A stretch of 9,606 nucleotides of DNA from Bacillota bacterium (GCA_021820645.1 JAKADJ010000068.1:1-9606), one strand, 5' to 3'; shown: positions 1-7,670, counted from the first letter of the stretch. Numbers and translations: made by a program. The notes: generated from the letters alone by a model not told the origin.

Positions 1-2871
1 TCGCGGTATAACGGCACCAAAGTGGTGGGCGTGAGTCCCGATTATGCGGAGTACGTGAAATTTGCTGACCTTTGGCTCCCGTGCAAGGCAGGGACGGACG
101 CCGCATTAGCGATGGCGATGACGCACGTCATCTTAAAGGAGTTTTACGTTGACCATCCCACTCCCTACTTTATCGACTATGCGAAGACCTATACCGACTT
201 ACCGTTTCTAGTCACCATTAAAAAGGAGGGTGAAGGGTTTACGGCCGACCGTTTTCTGAATGCCCAGGATCTTGGCATGGATGTGACTGAAGCGGAGTGG
301 AAGACGGTGATCTGGGATGAACGAACGGATGCGCCCGACATTCCTAACGGTACACTGGGATATCGGTGGGATGGCCAACAAAAGTGGAACTTGAAAATGG
401 AAAACCCAACTGGTCAGCCTCTCGCTCCGCGGTTGAGCTTTATTAACGCGGCGGATGAGGTGTTACCCTTATCGTTTCCTAATTTGGAGCCTGGTACAGG
501 GAAGCCGTTTGTGAGGGGGGTTCCAGCCCGTCGCATCACCAATCCGTTCGGGGAAGAGGTGTGGGTGACGACGGTCTACGAGTTGATGATGGGGCATGTA
601 GGCGTGTCACGCGGTCTTTCGGGTGATTATCCGCACGATTACGACGATCCCCGTGCTTATACACCGGCGTGGCAGGAGTCCATTACTGGAGTTGACCGTC
701 ATTTGGCTATTCGGGTTGCTCGGGAGTTTGCCGAAAATGCCGCGAAAACTCATGGGCGGTCCATGATCGCTTTAGGTGCTGGAACCAATCACTGGTACCA
801 CAGTGATCTCATCTACCGGACAATCATTAATCTTGTCCTGCTAACAGGTAGCCAAGGCGTGAACGGCGGTGGTTGGGCGCATTATGTGGGCCAAGAAAAG
901 GTGCGACCGCTGGAAGGTTGGAGCACCCTGGCCTTCGCCTCGGATTGGGTTCGCCCACCGCGCCAACATGCGGGCACGGCGTTCTTCTACTTTGCAACCG
1001 ATCAGTTTCGCTATGAGGAACCGGCAACGTCTCTTTCGGGAATTCCCACCGCCGGCGAGTTTCGTGATAAGCACCCAGCAGACATGGCTGCTCTCGCCTC
1101 ACGGTTAGGATGGTTGCCCTCCTATCCTCAGTGGACTCAAAATTCCCTGGATGTGGTCGAAGCGGCGAAGGAGGCGGGGGCCAGCAACGCTACGGAGGTT
1201 ATTCAATACGCCGCTGATAAGTTGGTCAAGGGAGAGTTGGAATGGGCAGTCGAAAATCCCGACGATCCTCGGAATTTTCCGCGAGTCTTCTTCGTGTGGC
1301 GATCGAATCTTTTGGGCGCAAGTGGCAAAGGGCACGAGTATTTTTTGAAGCATATGCTGGGGACCTCGGGGCACGTGCTGGGGAATCCTAAAGAATCTTG
1401 GCGCCCCGAAAGCGTCCGAATGACTGACGAAATCCCCGAGGGGAAAGTCGATCTTCTCGTGGATGTGGATTTCCGTATGACCTCGAGTGGGTTGTATGCC
1501 GACATTGTCTTGCCGGCGGCAACCTGGTACGAAAAGCACGACTTAAGCAGCACGGATATGCATCCGTTTGTACACCCCTTTAACCCCGCCGTCGCCCCGC
1601 TGTTTGAGTCGAAAAGCGATTGGGACACCTTCCGGACGCTGGCGGAGGCTTTTTCGCGAATGGCTGGCGAGTATATGCCGTTCGTAGATGACCTGGTCAT
1701 GGTACCGCTCCAGCACGATTCGCCTGGGGAGATTGCACAGCCAGGAGGAAAAGTACGCGACTGGCGGCAGAGCCAATGCGAACCTGTGGTAGGAAAAACG
1801 TTGCCGAACCTCGTAATGGTGCGGCGGGACTATGCCCACTTGGTCGATCAAATGACAACCTTAGGTCCCCTGGCCGATGAGTCCTTGGTCACAAAAGGTA
1901 TCCGCATCGACGGACACGCGGCCGTTAAAGAATTGGCCGAGCGGGTCGGGCGATCCGATCGGCCGGGCCCAGGGGTGGGTCGGCCGTCATTATGGACGGG
2001 AAAGCAGGCGGCCGAAGCTATCCTCACACTATCAGGCCCAACCAATGGACATCGAGCTGTCGAGGAATGGCAGGCGTTGGAGAAAACGACCGGCATGCCC
2101 TTAATGGGCGCCATTCACGGGCGTGAGGATACGGCCTATCGTTTTGAGGACCTGACCGTCCAACCGCGTCTTGCGCTTCCAGCCCCTATATGGTCGGGGC
2201 TCGAAGGCGAAGGACGGCGCTACTCCCCGTTTACGGCTAATGTCGATTACAAAATTCCGTGGAGAACCATGACCGGGCGGCAACACTTCTATTTGGACCA
2301 CGAAGTCATGTTGGATTATGGTGAAGGGTTGCCCATCTACCGTGCGCCTCATGACGCTCCGCCGTTTGCTTTGGGGGACCGTCCGGATGCTCAGGCAGAC
2401 GTTTCCCAGGCCGTGACTGTCCGGTATCTAACTCCTCACCAGAAATGGGGAATTCACTCCACCTATTCGGACAATCCGCGGATGTTGACGCTTTTTCGAG
2501 GGGGCCAAACAGTCTGGATGAGCGTCGAAGACGCGGAGCACATCGGCATTAAGGACAACGACTGGATTGAAGTGTTCAACCGCAACGGCGCTATTGTGGC
2601 CCGAGCCGTCATTTCGCATCGGCTGCCTCAAGGTGTGGCGATGATGTATCACGCGCAGGATCGGACGATTGGGGTTCCGAAAAGTCTCGTGACGGGCGAC
2701 CGTGGAGGCACCCACAACAGCGTCACGCGCATTATCCCGAAGGGTACGCACATGATTGGCGGCTATGGACAACTAAGCTATAGCATGAACTACTATGGCC
2801 CAACCGGGCACCAACGGGATGTCTTAGCATGGATTCGTCCGTTGAAGGAGGTCGACTGGCTTGAGGATTAA
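1..2871 (+). CDS. narG: Respiratory nitrate reductase alpha subunit (5' partial)
   Basis: This is the catalytic subunit of the membrane-bound nitrate reductase, which reduces nitrate to nitrite at a Mo-bis-MGD cofactor on the inner face of the membrane. The frame is open from base 1 (SRYNGTKVVGVSPDYAE), which matches the internal E. coli NarG segment RYKGTKTVAVTPDYAE, so the gene starts upstream. Roughly 260 N-terminal residues are missing, including the FS0 [4Fe-4S] motif and the Mo-ligand Asp region. The GTG at 22 is an internal Val codon, not the start. The remaining 956 codons are intact and contain family blocks: DLWLPCKAGTDAA, LPAATWYEKHDLSSTDMHPF (about 1510-1570), MTGRQHFYLDHE (about 2269-2304), TPHQKWGIHSTYSDN (2431-2475) and RGGTHNSVTRI (about 2702-2735). 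The length fits a full protein of about 1,215-1,225 residues. The stop overlaps the narH start, indicating translational coupling. Confidence 0.97.
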   Translation, partial: SRYNGTKVVGVSPDYAEYVKFADLWLPCKAGTDAALAMAMTHVILKEFYVDHPTPYFIDYAKTYTDLPFLVTIKKEGEGFTADRFLNAQDLGMDVTEAEWKTVIWDERTDAPDIPNGTLGYRWDGQQKWNLKMENPTGQPLAPRLSFINAADEVLPLSFPNLEPGTGKPFVRGVPARRITNPFGEEVWVTTVYELMMGHVGVSRGLSGDYPHDYDDPRAYTPAWQESITGVDRHLAIRVAREFAENAAKTHGRSMIALGAGTNHWYHSDLIYRTIINLVLLTGSQGVNGGGWAHYVGQEKVRPLEGWSTLAFASDWVRPPRQHAGTAFFYFATDQFRYEEPATSLSGIPTAGEFRDKHPADMAALASRLGWLPSYPQWTQNSLDVVEAAKEAGASNATEVIQYAADKLVKGELEWAVENPDDPRNFPRVFFVWRSNLLGASGKGHEYFLKHMLGTSGHVLGNPKESWRPESVRMTDEIPEGKVDLLVDVDFRMTSSGLYADIVLPAATWYEKHDLSSTDMHPFVHPFNPAVAPLFESKSDWDTFRTLAEAFSRMAGEYMPFVDDLVMVPLQHDSPGEIAQPGGKVRDWRQSQCEPVVGKTLPNLVMVRRDYAHLVDQMTTLGPLADESLVTKGIRIDGHAAVKELAERVGRSDRPGPGVGRPSLWTGKQAAEAILTLSGPTNGHRAVEEWQALEKTTGMPLMGAIHGREDTAYRFEDLTVQPRLALPAPIWSGLEGEGRRYSPFTANVDYKIPWRTMTGRQHFYLDHEVMLDYGEGLPIYRAPHDAPPFALGDRPDAQADVSQAVTVRYLTPHQKWGIHSTYSDNPRMLTLFRGGQTVWMSVEDAEHIGIKDNDWIEVFNRNGAIVARAVISHRLPQGVAMMYHAQDRTIGVPKSLVTGDRGGTHNSVTRIIPKGTHMIGGYGQLSYSMNYYGPTGHQRDVLAWIRPLKEVDWLED
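2845..2852 (+). promoter_or_regulatory. Ribosome binding site deciding the TTG start of narH
   Basis: AAGGAGGT lies inside the last codons of narG, 8 nt before the TTG at 2861. No other start has a comparable site. Translation from TTG gives MRIKAQIAMVMNLDKCIGC, which aligns without a gap to E. coli NarH MKIRSQVGMVLNLDKCIGC. The in-frame ATG at 2885 would therefore cut off conserved residues. Confidence 0.85.
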
Positions 2872-4375
2872 AGCGCAAATCGCGATGGTGATGAACCTCG
2901 ACAAATGCATTGGCTGCCATACTTGCAGTGTGACATGCAAAAACACCTGGACCAATCGCCCGGGTGCGGAGTATATGTGGTTCAACAATGTGGAAACGCG
3001 CCCCGGTCCAGGGTATCCCCAGGAATGGGAAAATCAGGACCGTTACCGAGGCGGTTGGGTGATGTCGGAGGGGAAGTTGAAGCTCCGGTCTGGCGGTCCG
3101 CTGTCCAAGTTGGCACACATTTTCTATAATCCGGATCTCCCAACAATTGACGATTATTACGAGCCCTGGACGTACGATTACCAGACGCTGGTAGACAGCC
3201 CGCGCCGTCAACATCAACCGATAGCACGTCCGCATTCGCTCATTACCGGACAAGTCATGGAAAAACCCGAATGGGGCCCCAATTGGGACGACGATCTGGC
3301 AGGGGGGCCAGAAATCGCCCCGCGCGATCCGAACCTTAAAGGTCTCACGGAACACGTGGCGATGGAATATGAAAAGGCGTTTATGATGTATCTACCAAGA
3401 ATTTGCAATCACTGCCTCAATCCTGCTTGTGTAGCAGCGTGTCCATCCGGTGCAATGTATAAGCGCGAGGAAGATGGAATCGTGTTGGTCGACCAGGATG
3501 CGTGCCGCGGATGGCGATTTTGCGTGAGTGCCTGTCCATACAAGAAGGTTTATTTTAACTGGAACACCCACAAGGCCGAAAAGTGTACTTTCTGCTATCC
3601 CCGCATCGAAGCCGGATTACCGACCGTCTGCTCCGAAACGTGCGTCGGTCGTATACGGTATCTTGGGCCCGTCTTGTACGATGCCGATCGGGTCATGGAA
3701 GCGGCGTCGGTAGAGAACCCGCAAGAGGTCTATGAAGCTCAACTGAAAGTTTTCCTTGACCCCCATGATCCGGAGGTTATTCAGACTGCCCGACTCCAAG
3801 GCATTCCAGAGGCATGGATTGAGGGCGCTCAAAATTCCCCGGTCTATAAAATGGCAGTGGACTGGAAGATTGCCCTACCCCTTCACCCTGAGTATCGAAC
3901 CATGCCCATGATGTGGTATGTGCCGCCCTTAAGCCCGATGATGAACCACTTGGCTAACGAGGCCGACATGGCTACCGATGCCTATCTGACGGCCGTCGAT
4001 AGCATGCGTATTCCTATGGAATACCTGGCGTCCATTCTCTCTGCGGGGGACATCGGCCCGGTGCGCCGATCGTTGCTCAGACTGACGGCGATGCGCGCGG
4101 TCATGCGAGAAAAGAACGTGGGGATATCAGGTTCTCCCTTGGCAACGAGTCAATTGTTGAAGGAGGCGAATCTCTCGCTTTCCGAAGTGGAAGCGATGGC
4201 ACGACTTCTGGCCGTTGCAAAATACGACGAACGCTATGTGATTCCCGCCGGGAACCGCAACCGGAACGCGAATTTAGAGTACGAGCAAGGATCCTGCAGT
4301 TTAGAAGAGTTAGCGCCACCTGAAGGTGTTGTGACACCTGAGCGGCTGATTCAGTTGACGGACCGCGTGAAGTAG
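2861..4375 (+). CDS. narH: Respiratory nitrate reductase beta subunit, four Fe-S clusters
   Basis: This is the electron-transfer subunit that passes electrons from NarI hemes to NarG. The 504 residues compare with 512 in E. coli NarH. Cys motifs are all present: C16/C19/C22/C26 (CIGCHTCSVTC), C182/C185/C190/C194 (CNHCLNPACVAAC), C215/C221/C225 (CRGWRFCVSAC), and C242/C245 with C257/C261 (CTFC, CSETC). Trp218 sits where the third set would otherwise have a Cys, as in E. coli, so one centre should be [3Fe-4S] and three [4Fe-4S]. The block VYKMAVDWKIALPLHPEYRT and the following MWYVPPLSP are almost identical to E. coli. The C-terminus (ending TDRVK) is shorter and diverged, which is normal for the family. 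The start is TTG, overlapping the narG stop by 11 bp. narJ follows 12 bp downstream. Confidence 0.97.
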   Translation: MRIKAQIAMVMNLDKCIGCHTCSVTCKNTWTNRPGAEYMWFNNVETRPGPGYPQEWENQDRYRGGWVMSEGKLKLRSGGPLSKLAHIFYNPDLPTIDDYYEPWTYDYQTLVDSPRRQHQPIARPHSLITGQVMEKPEWGPNWDDDLAGGPEIAPRDPNLKGLTEHVAMEYEKAFMMYLPRICNHCLNPACVAACPSGAMYKREEDGIVLVDQDACRGWRFCVSACPYKKVYFNWNTHKAEKCTFCYPRIEAGLPTVCSETCVGRIRYLGPVLYDADRVMEAASVENPQEVYEAQLKVFLDPHDPEVIQTARLQGIPEAWIEGAQNSPVYKMAVDWKIALPLHPEYRTMPMMWYVPPLSPMMNHLANEADMATDAYLTAVDSMRIPMEYLASILSAGDIGPVRRSLLRLTAMRAVMREKNVGISGSPLATSQLLKEANLSLSEVEAMARLLAVAKYDERYVIPAGNRNRNANLEYEQGSCSLEELAPPEGVVTPERLIQLTDRVK

Positions 4376-4387
4376 GGAGGGCATTCG

Positions 4388-4957
4388 ATGACAGAGGAGA
4401 CGCAGGTGGTACTGAAGCTTTTGGCCGGGCTACTCGACTACCCAGGTTCCGAGGGTTTTGGATTACGGCTTTCGGAATGGGTGGAGGTGGCGGAGGAAGT
4501 GGATCCCGAACTCGGCCAGATCATGCACCGCCTAGAAGGTCAGGATCGCGTGACTTTGGAGAAACTGTATGTTGAGACCTTCGATTTTAATCCTAAAGCA
4601 GGACTATACGTCACCGCCCATGAGCTTGGCGACTCTCGCAACCGCGGCGAGGCCTTGATTGAATTGACCAATCTCTATCACGAAGCGGGTTTCGAGGTGC
4701 CTGACGACCAACTCGCGGATTATTTACCGGTACTTTTGGAACTTATCGCGCTCCGACCGGAATTGGTCCCCCCCTCGGTACTGGAGCGGGTTGCCAAGGT
4801 AGGTTACAACGTCGCTCAGCATCTCGATTCGGCTCACCCTTATCGACCGCTATTTAGCATCTTGAATCGGGTATTAGGGACGCCAATAGGAGCATCGCCA
4901 ATCGTTGAAGAGCATCCGGACTTGATCGACCTGCCGTATCCGATCGAATACCAGTGA
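4388..4957 (+). CDS. narJ: Nitrate reductase molybdenum cofactor assembly chaperone
   Basis: NarJ is a cytoplasmic chaperone of the TorD/DmsD/NarJ family. It binds apo-NarG, assists Mo-cofactor insertion and membrane targeting, and is not part of the final enzyme. The 189-residue protein is all-helical in character and carries the family core YVETFDFNPKAGLYVTAHEL followed by GDSRNRGEAL (residues 61-90) and the block DYLPVLLELI (111-120). The start ATG is preceded by GGGAGGG (about 4375-4381), which overlaps the narH stop codon. narI begins 22 bp after the stop. Identification rests on the conserved FD...LY.T.H..GDSR.RG.AL pattern and on the position between narH and narI. Confidence 0.95.
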   Translation: MTEETQVVLKLLAGLLDYPGSEGFGLRLSEWVEVAEEVDPELGQIMHRLEGQDRVTLEKLYVETFDFNPKAGLYVTAHELGDSRNRGEALIELTNLYHEAGFEVPDDQLADYLPVLLELIALRPELVPPSVLERVAKVGYNVAQHLDSAHPYRPLFSILNRVLGTPIGASPIVEEHPDLIDLPYPIEYQ

Positions 4958-4979
4958 GATTCTTAGGAAGGAGCACGCA

Positions 4980-5672
4980 ATGACGCAATTTTGGTGGATT
5001 ATCTATCCGTATCTGGCGTTGGTGGCCATGATCCTTGGCAGTGTCTATCGGTATGCCCATAATCCCATGAGCTGGGGATCCCGGTCCAGTGAGCTTTTAG
5101 AAAAACGCTGGTTGAGATGGGGAAGTCAACTCTTTCATTGGGGCATTTTATTGGTCATCGTTGGCCATGTGATGGGACTTTTAGTTCCCATGAGTGCCTA
5201 CCAAACGATGGGAATCTCGGCCCACTTCTACCATGAAAATGCGGATATTTTAGGGGCTATTGCAGGCCTCATGACATGGGTCGGACTCGTCATTCTACTA
5301 CTTAGGCGCTTGGGCAACATCCGTGTGCGCCGAAACTCCAGTGTCTCGGACCTGGTGTCCCTGAGTCTACTGTTTGTGGTGGTCACGACCGGCAATTATC
5401 TGACCATTGTCCGGAACAATATTGTAGGTCCTTACGAATATCGGGCAACTGTCGGGCCGTGGGTGCGGGGTTTATTTGTCTTCCATCCCAATGCGACACT
5501 CATGACACACGTTCCCGTTATCTTCCAGGTGCATATTATCCTGGCGTTTCTCTTGTTCGCGATTTGGCCCTTTACCCGCTTGGTCCACGTCTTTAGCCTG
5601 CCACTGGCTCACCTGCGCCGGGCTCCCATCCAGTATCGTGATCGCGAACAATATCGGTCCTATCCCTCGTAG
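4980..5672 (+). CDS. narI: Respiratory nitrate reductase gamma subunit, di-heme cytochrome b
   Basis: NarI is the integral membrane quinol-oxidising subunit, which anchors NarGH and releases protons on the outer side. The 230 residues (E. coli 225) show five hydrophobic segments, at about 5-22, 50-70, 88-108, 122-142 and 178-198. The four heme b ligands are visible: His53 (LFHWG), His63 (VGHVMG), His185 (FQVHIILA) and His203 (RLVHVFSLP), equivalent to E. coli His56, His66, His187 and His205. The N-terminus (IYPYLALVAMILGSVYRY) matches the family. AGGAAGGAG at 4965-4973 supports the ATG start. It is the last structural gene of the operon. A small Spo0E-like frame follows, and no terminator lies between them. 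Confidence 0.96.
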   Translation: MTQFWWIIYPYLALVAMILGSVYRYAHNPMSWGSRSSELLEKRWLRWGSQLFHWGILLVIVGHVMGLLVPMSAYQTMGISAHFYHENADILGAIAGLMTWVGLVILLLRRLGNIRVRRNSSVSDLVSLSLLFVVVTTGNYLTIVRNNIVGPYEYRATVGPWVRGLFVFHPNATLMTHVPVIFQVHIILAFLLFAIWPFTRLVHVFSLPLAHLRRAPIQYRDREQYRSYPS

Positions 5673-5697
5673 GAGGCTAGCATAAAGGGGGATGGGT

Positions 5698-5877
5698 ATG
5701 GCAGAGTGTATCAATAGCGGGCTGAGTGATTTAGAGTACTGGCGGAGGCGATTGGTTACCTTGGTCAAACAGCGTGGTAGTTTAACGCATGCTGATGTTC
5801 TTCGCGTAAGCCGTATTCTAGACGAATTGATTGTCGAGGCACAGCGTCACGTCGCACATGCCGGCCGGAAGCCGTAA
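5698..5877 (+). CDS. Spo0E-like aspartyl-phosphate phosphatase, small, nar-linked
   Basis: This 59-residue protein matches the Spo0E family: small helix-loop-helix proteins that in Bacillus remove phosphate from Spo0A~P and delay sporulation. Helix 1 is about LEYWRRRLVTLVKQRG (12-27). Helix 2 contains VLRVSRILDELIVEAQRH (34-51), with the family signature S-x-x-x-D at Ser38/Asp42 (compare SQELDRLI in Spo0E relatives). Two starts are possible. ATG 5698 is 7 nt after AAAGGGG (5684-5690) and is preferred. ATG 5692, two codons upstream, abuts that purine run and lies 15 nt from AGGAGG. It follows narI by 25 bp in the same direction, so it is probably cotranscribed. Family assignment is by motif; the substrate, whether Spo0A or another response regulator, is inference. 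Confidence 0.75.
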   Translation: MAECINSGLSDLEYWRRRLVTLVKQRGSLTHADVLRVSRILDELIVEAQRHVAHAGRKP

Positions 5878-5880
5878 GAT

Positions 5881-5943
5881 GGAGGTTTAAGCTGCTTGCT
5901 GTCAATCCCTGATGATCTCTCATCATATCTCATAATATCATGA
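5881..5943 (+). other. Orphan ribosome binding site with a 15-codon stub
   Basis: GGAGGT (5881-5886), right after the Spo0E-like stop, is followed 9 nt later by TTG (5896) opening a 15-codon frame (MLSIPDDLSSYLIIS) that stops at 5941-5943. The stop lies in the leader of the IS607-type recombinase. This could be the 5' stub of a further operon gene cut by the insertion, or a chance purine run. No homology is recognised. Confidence 0.25.
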
Positions 5944-5950
5944 GGTGATT
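5910..5950 (+). promoter_or_regulatory. Leader hairpins and ribosome binding site of tnpA remnant
   Basis: Two short inverted repeats precede the recombinase start. The first is TGATGA-tctc-TCATCA (5910-5925). The second is CTCAT-aatatc-ATGAG (5929-5944), whose right arm overlaps the start of the Shine-Dalgarno GAGGTGAT (5942-5949), 6 nt before ATG 5956. The second hairpin could partly mask the ribosome site, as seen in other transposase leaders, or the repeats could be recombinase-binding sites in the element end. Neither is followed by a T-run, so this is not a terminator. Confidence 0.35.
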
Positions 5951-5955
5951 GTATT

Positions 5956-6457
5956 ATGGATGAGCCGTTTGTCAGCATCGGCAAGGCGGCCAAGATGCTC
6001 GGCATGAGCATCGACGGACTCCGAAAGTGGGAACGCGAAGGGCGTCTGATTCCGGTGCGTACCGCTATCGGGTCGCGGACTGACGCACCCTGATGCACGA
6101 GGATGCGCCTGATGTTGCTAGGCATACTCGTGGTCTCCTCTATGCCCGAGCCTCGACCCCAACACAACAAGACGCGGGGAACTTCGATCGTCAACTCGGG
6201 CTGCGGAGCAGCGATGGACTGTGGTGGCTGCTCTTACCGATGTCGCGAGCGGCTTGAATGAACATCGGCGGGGTGTCCATCGGTTGCTGGATCTGGCTCA
6301 GCAACACCAAGCGGGCATCGTGGCGGTGCAGTCCAAGGATCGATTGGCGCGCTTGGGGGTTACTGATCGGGAAAGGTACCTGCACGCCTTTGGCGTGCGT
6401 GTTGTCGTCATGGAACACCCGGTGAACGAGGATAGAAAGCCACCGTCTTCCATGTGA
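5956..6457 (+). pseudogene. IS607-family serine recombinase (tnpA), frameshifted remnant
   Basis: IS607-type TnpA has an N-terminal MerR-like helix-turn-helix followed by a small serine-recombinase catalytic domain. Here it is spread over three frames. Frame 1 (5956-6093) gives FVSIGKAAKMLGMSIDGLRK then WEREGRLIPVRT, the MerR-like DNA-binding part. Frame 3 (6063-6257) gives RYRVAD, an in-frame stop at 6081, then LMHEDAP and GLLYARASTPTQQDAGNFDR, which holds the YARxS catalytic-serine motif. Frame 2 (about 6206-6457) gives TDVASGLNEHRRGVHRLLDL, QSKDRLARLG and FGVRVVVMEHPVNEDR. At least two frameshifts and one nonsense codon separate the parts, and the C-terminus after NEDR is lost, so it cannot make active enzyme. 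No tnpB partner or element ends are recognisable; IS607 elements lack terminal inverted repeats. Confidence 0.88.
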
Positions 6458-6808
6458 GAGTCTCCTTGGTTGCTACATGCCGCACAAAGGGGTACGGTAT
6501 CTATGAACGTATCGAGTTAAAACCATTTGTACCATTAACAATGTGGTTGGATGAGGCGATGTTATTGAAGAAATGACGCTACTCTCATGCCTGAATATCG
6601 CTGCCTCATTATGAGTGTATGGATCGCCGGCACGTATTCCCAATCCTCCGTAGTCTACGTTCAGAGGGTTGGTTAATCAAAGACAGGTGTTGGAGTCGTC
6701 GGACTAGACTCTGAATCAAAGGATGAATTTCACAAAGCAGGGATTCAAATCGTTTGTCTATTCAAAACTTCAGTAGGTTGACTTGGGTGAAAGCAGTTAC
6801 AGGTTTTC
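6458..6808. other. Gene-free tract between tnpA remnant and acetyltransferase
   Basis: No intact gene is seen on either strand. Short open stretches remain: frame 3 from 6435 to 6577 (TKGYGIYERIELKPFVPL, ending at a TGA), 6599-6713 (HVFPILRSLRSEGWLIK), and about 6689-6780 (GVVGLDSESKDEFHKAGIQI). They read like broken coding DNA but match no family I recognise. TnpB motifs were looked for and not found. Base composition becomes more AT-rich toward the acetyltransferase gene. Confidence 0.4.
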
Positions 6809-6837
6809 TTTAACGAGCGTACGACTGGTTCTATATC
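6809..6837 (+). promoter_or_regulatory. Candidate sigma-A-type promoter for the acetyltransferase
   Basis: TTTAAC (6809-6814, 3 of 6 to TTGACA) and TATATC (6832-6837, 4 of 6 to TATAAT) are separated by 17 nt. Transcription would start near 6844, giving a leader of about 20 nt that just covers the AAGGAG ribosome site. The spacing is ideal but both boxes are weak, so this is only a candidate. Confidence 0.3.
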
Positions 6838-6863
6838 TGAAGCACCCATAAGGAGAGAGGTTT

Positions 6864-7661
6864 GTGACTATGGAAGCCTTAAGAATGGATATGCTCCATT
6901 CCAATATTGCAACCTACATGAAATTCGTTTGGACACATGCTGGTGCAAAGCGTGATAACGGTGGAAATATGGAGTGGGTGATGACTGAGGACATCCCGTT
7001 GCCATTTGCAAACCTAGTCCTAGGGACGAGACGGTGGAGCAAAGACTTTGACCAAGAGGTTTTATCATTAATGGAACAATACCATCAACATCGTCTTCCT
7101 ATACTCTGGTACGTGTTTCCTGATGATGAGCCGTCTAATCTTTCGGAAATCCTTATTGCGAATCAATTTGAGGAACAAGATGCATCACCCGGAATGGCGA
7201 TGCGACTAAAAGACCTACCTAAAGCCGGAGCTTCAATCCCTGACTTGACCATTGTACCTGTGGATTCACCTGATAAAGTGGATATTTTCAGTAAACTTCG
7301 ACAGACATGTTTTGGCGTTCCCCCTATTCTAGCGGAGCGTTTTCTTCCCATGTTTCATCAAACGATGCAAGGACCAGACAAGTCTATTCACGGATACATA
7401 GGTTATATGAACGAAGAGCCGATTGCTGTGGCGTCCGTATACTGTTCGAATGGCGTTGCGGGAATATATAACGTTGGAACCATAGAAACACAACGCGGTC
7501 GTGGGATCGGTCGTGAGATGACGAGGCTACCGCTCCAAAAAGCTTACGAACAGGGAAATGACTTGGCTGTCCTTATGTCTTCACCTTCTGGGTATGGTGT
7601 CTACCGTAAGTTAGGATTTAAGGATGTTGGACAAGTTCGCATGCTTCTACGGAATGTCTAA
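6864..7661 (+). CDS. GNAT-family N-acetyltransferase
   Basis: This is a 265-residue protein with a C-terminal GNAT fold (about 120-265) that should transfer acetyl from acetyl-CoA to an amine; the substrate is unknown. The acetyl-CoA pyrophosphate loop (motif A) reads VGTIETQRGRGIGREMTR, with the Q/R-x-x-G-x-G core QRGRGIG. Motif B is the YGVYRKLGFKDVG segment near the end, typical of GNATs. The N-terminal 110 residues look like the diverged first half of two-domain GNATs found in Bacillales. The GTG start at 6864 is 8 nt after AAGGAG (6850-6855); ATG 6870 is an alternative. The gene is visibly AT-richer than the nar genes and stands alone between decayed sequences, with its own candidate promoter and terminator. 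This suggests independent acquisition. Confidence 0.88.
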   Translation: MTMEALRMDMLHSNIATYMKFVWTHAGAKRDNGGNMEWVMTEDIPLPFANLVLGTRRWSKDFDQEVLSLMEQYHQHRLPILWYVFPDDEPSNLSEILIANQFEEQDASPGMAMRLKDLPKAGASIPDLTIVPVDSPDKVDIFSKLRQTCFGVPPILAERFLPMFHQTMQGPDKSIHGYIGYMNEEPIAVASVYCSNGVAGIYNVGTIETQRGRGIGREMTRLPLQKAYEQGNDLAVLMSSPSGYGVYRKLGFKDVGQVRMLLRNV

Positions 7662-7670
7662 TCACGGTTC

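Noticed and set aside
22..24. GTG at 22 as the narG start
   Set aside because: The frame is open upstream to base 1, and the residues before it (SRYNGTK) match internal NarG. No ribosome site precedes it.
827..2352. Several minus-strand open frames of 77-165 codons across narG
   Set aside because: They lie antisense to a strongly conserved gene, have no ribosome sites and no recognisable domains. They are products of the GC-rich third positions of narG.
2732..3355. 207-codon minus-strand open frame over the narG-narH junction
   Set aside because: It overlaps the best-conserved NarG C-terminus and NarH N-terminus, and its translation resembles no family.
5910..5925. TGATGA-tctc-TCATCA hairpin as terminator of the nar operon
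   Set aside because: The stem is short and AT-rich and is not followed by a T-run.
6221..6457. 78-codon frame as an independent small gene
   Set aside because: Its sequence is the C-terminal half of an IS607-type recombinase whose N-terminal parts lie just upstream in other frames, so it is part of a pseudogene.
6778..6783. TTGACT as a -35 box for the acetyltransferase gene
   Set aside because: At 16-18 nt downstream there is only AGGTTT or similar, with no acceptable -10 box.
6458..6863. tnpB or OMEGA-RNA partner of the IS607 element
   Set aside because: No TnpB zinc-finger or RuvC motif was found in any forward frame, and no tnpB-length frame exists here.
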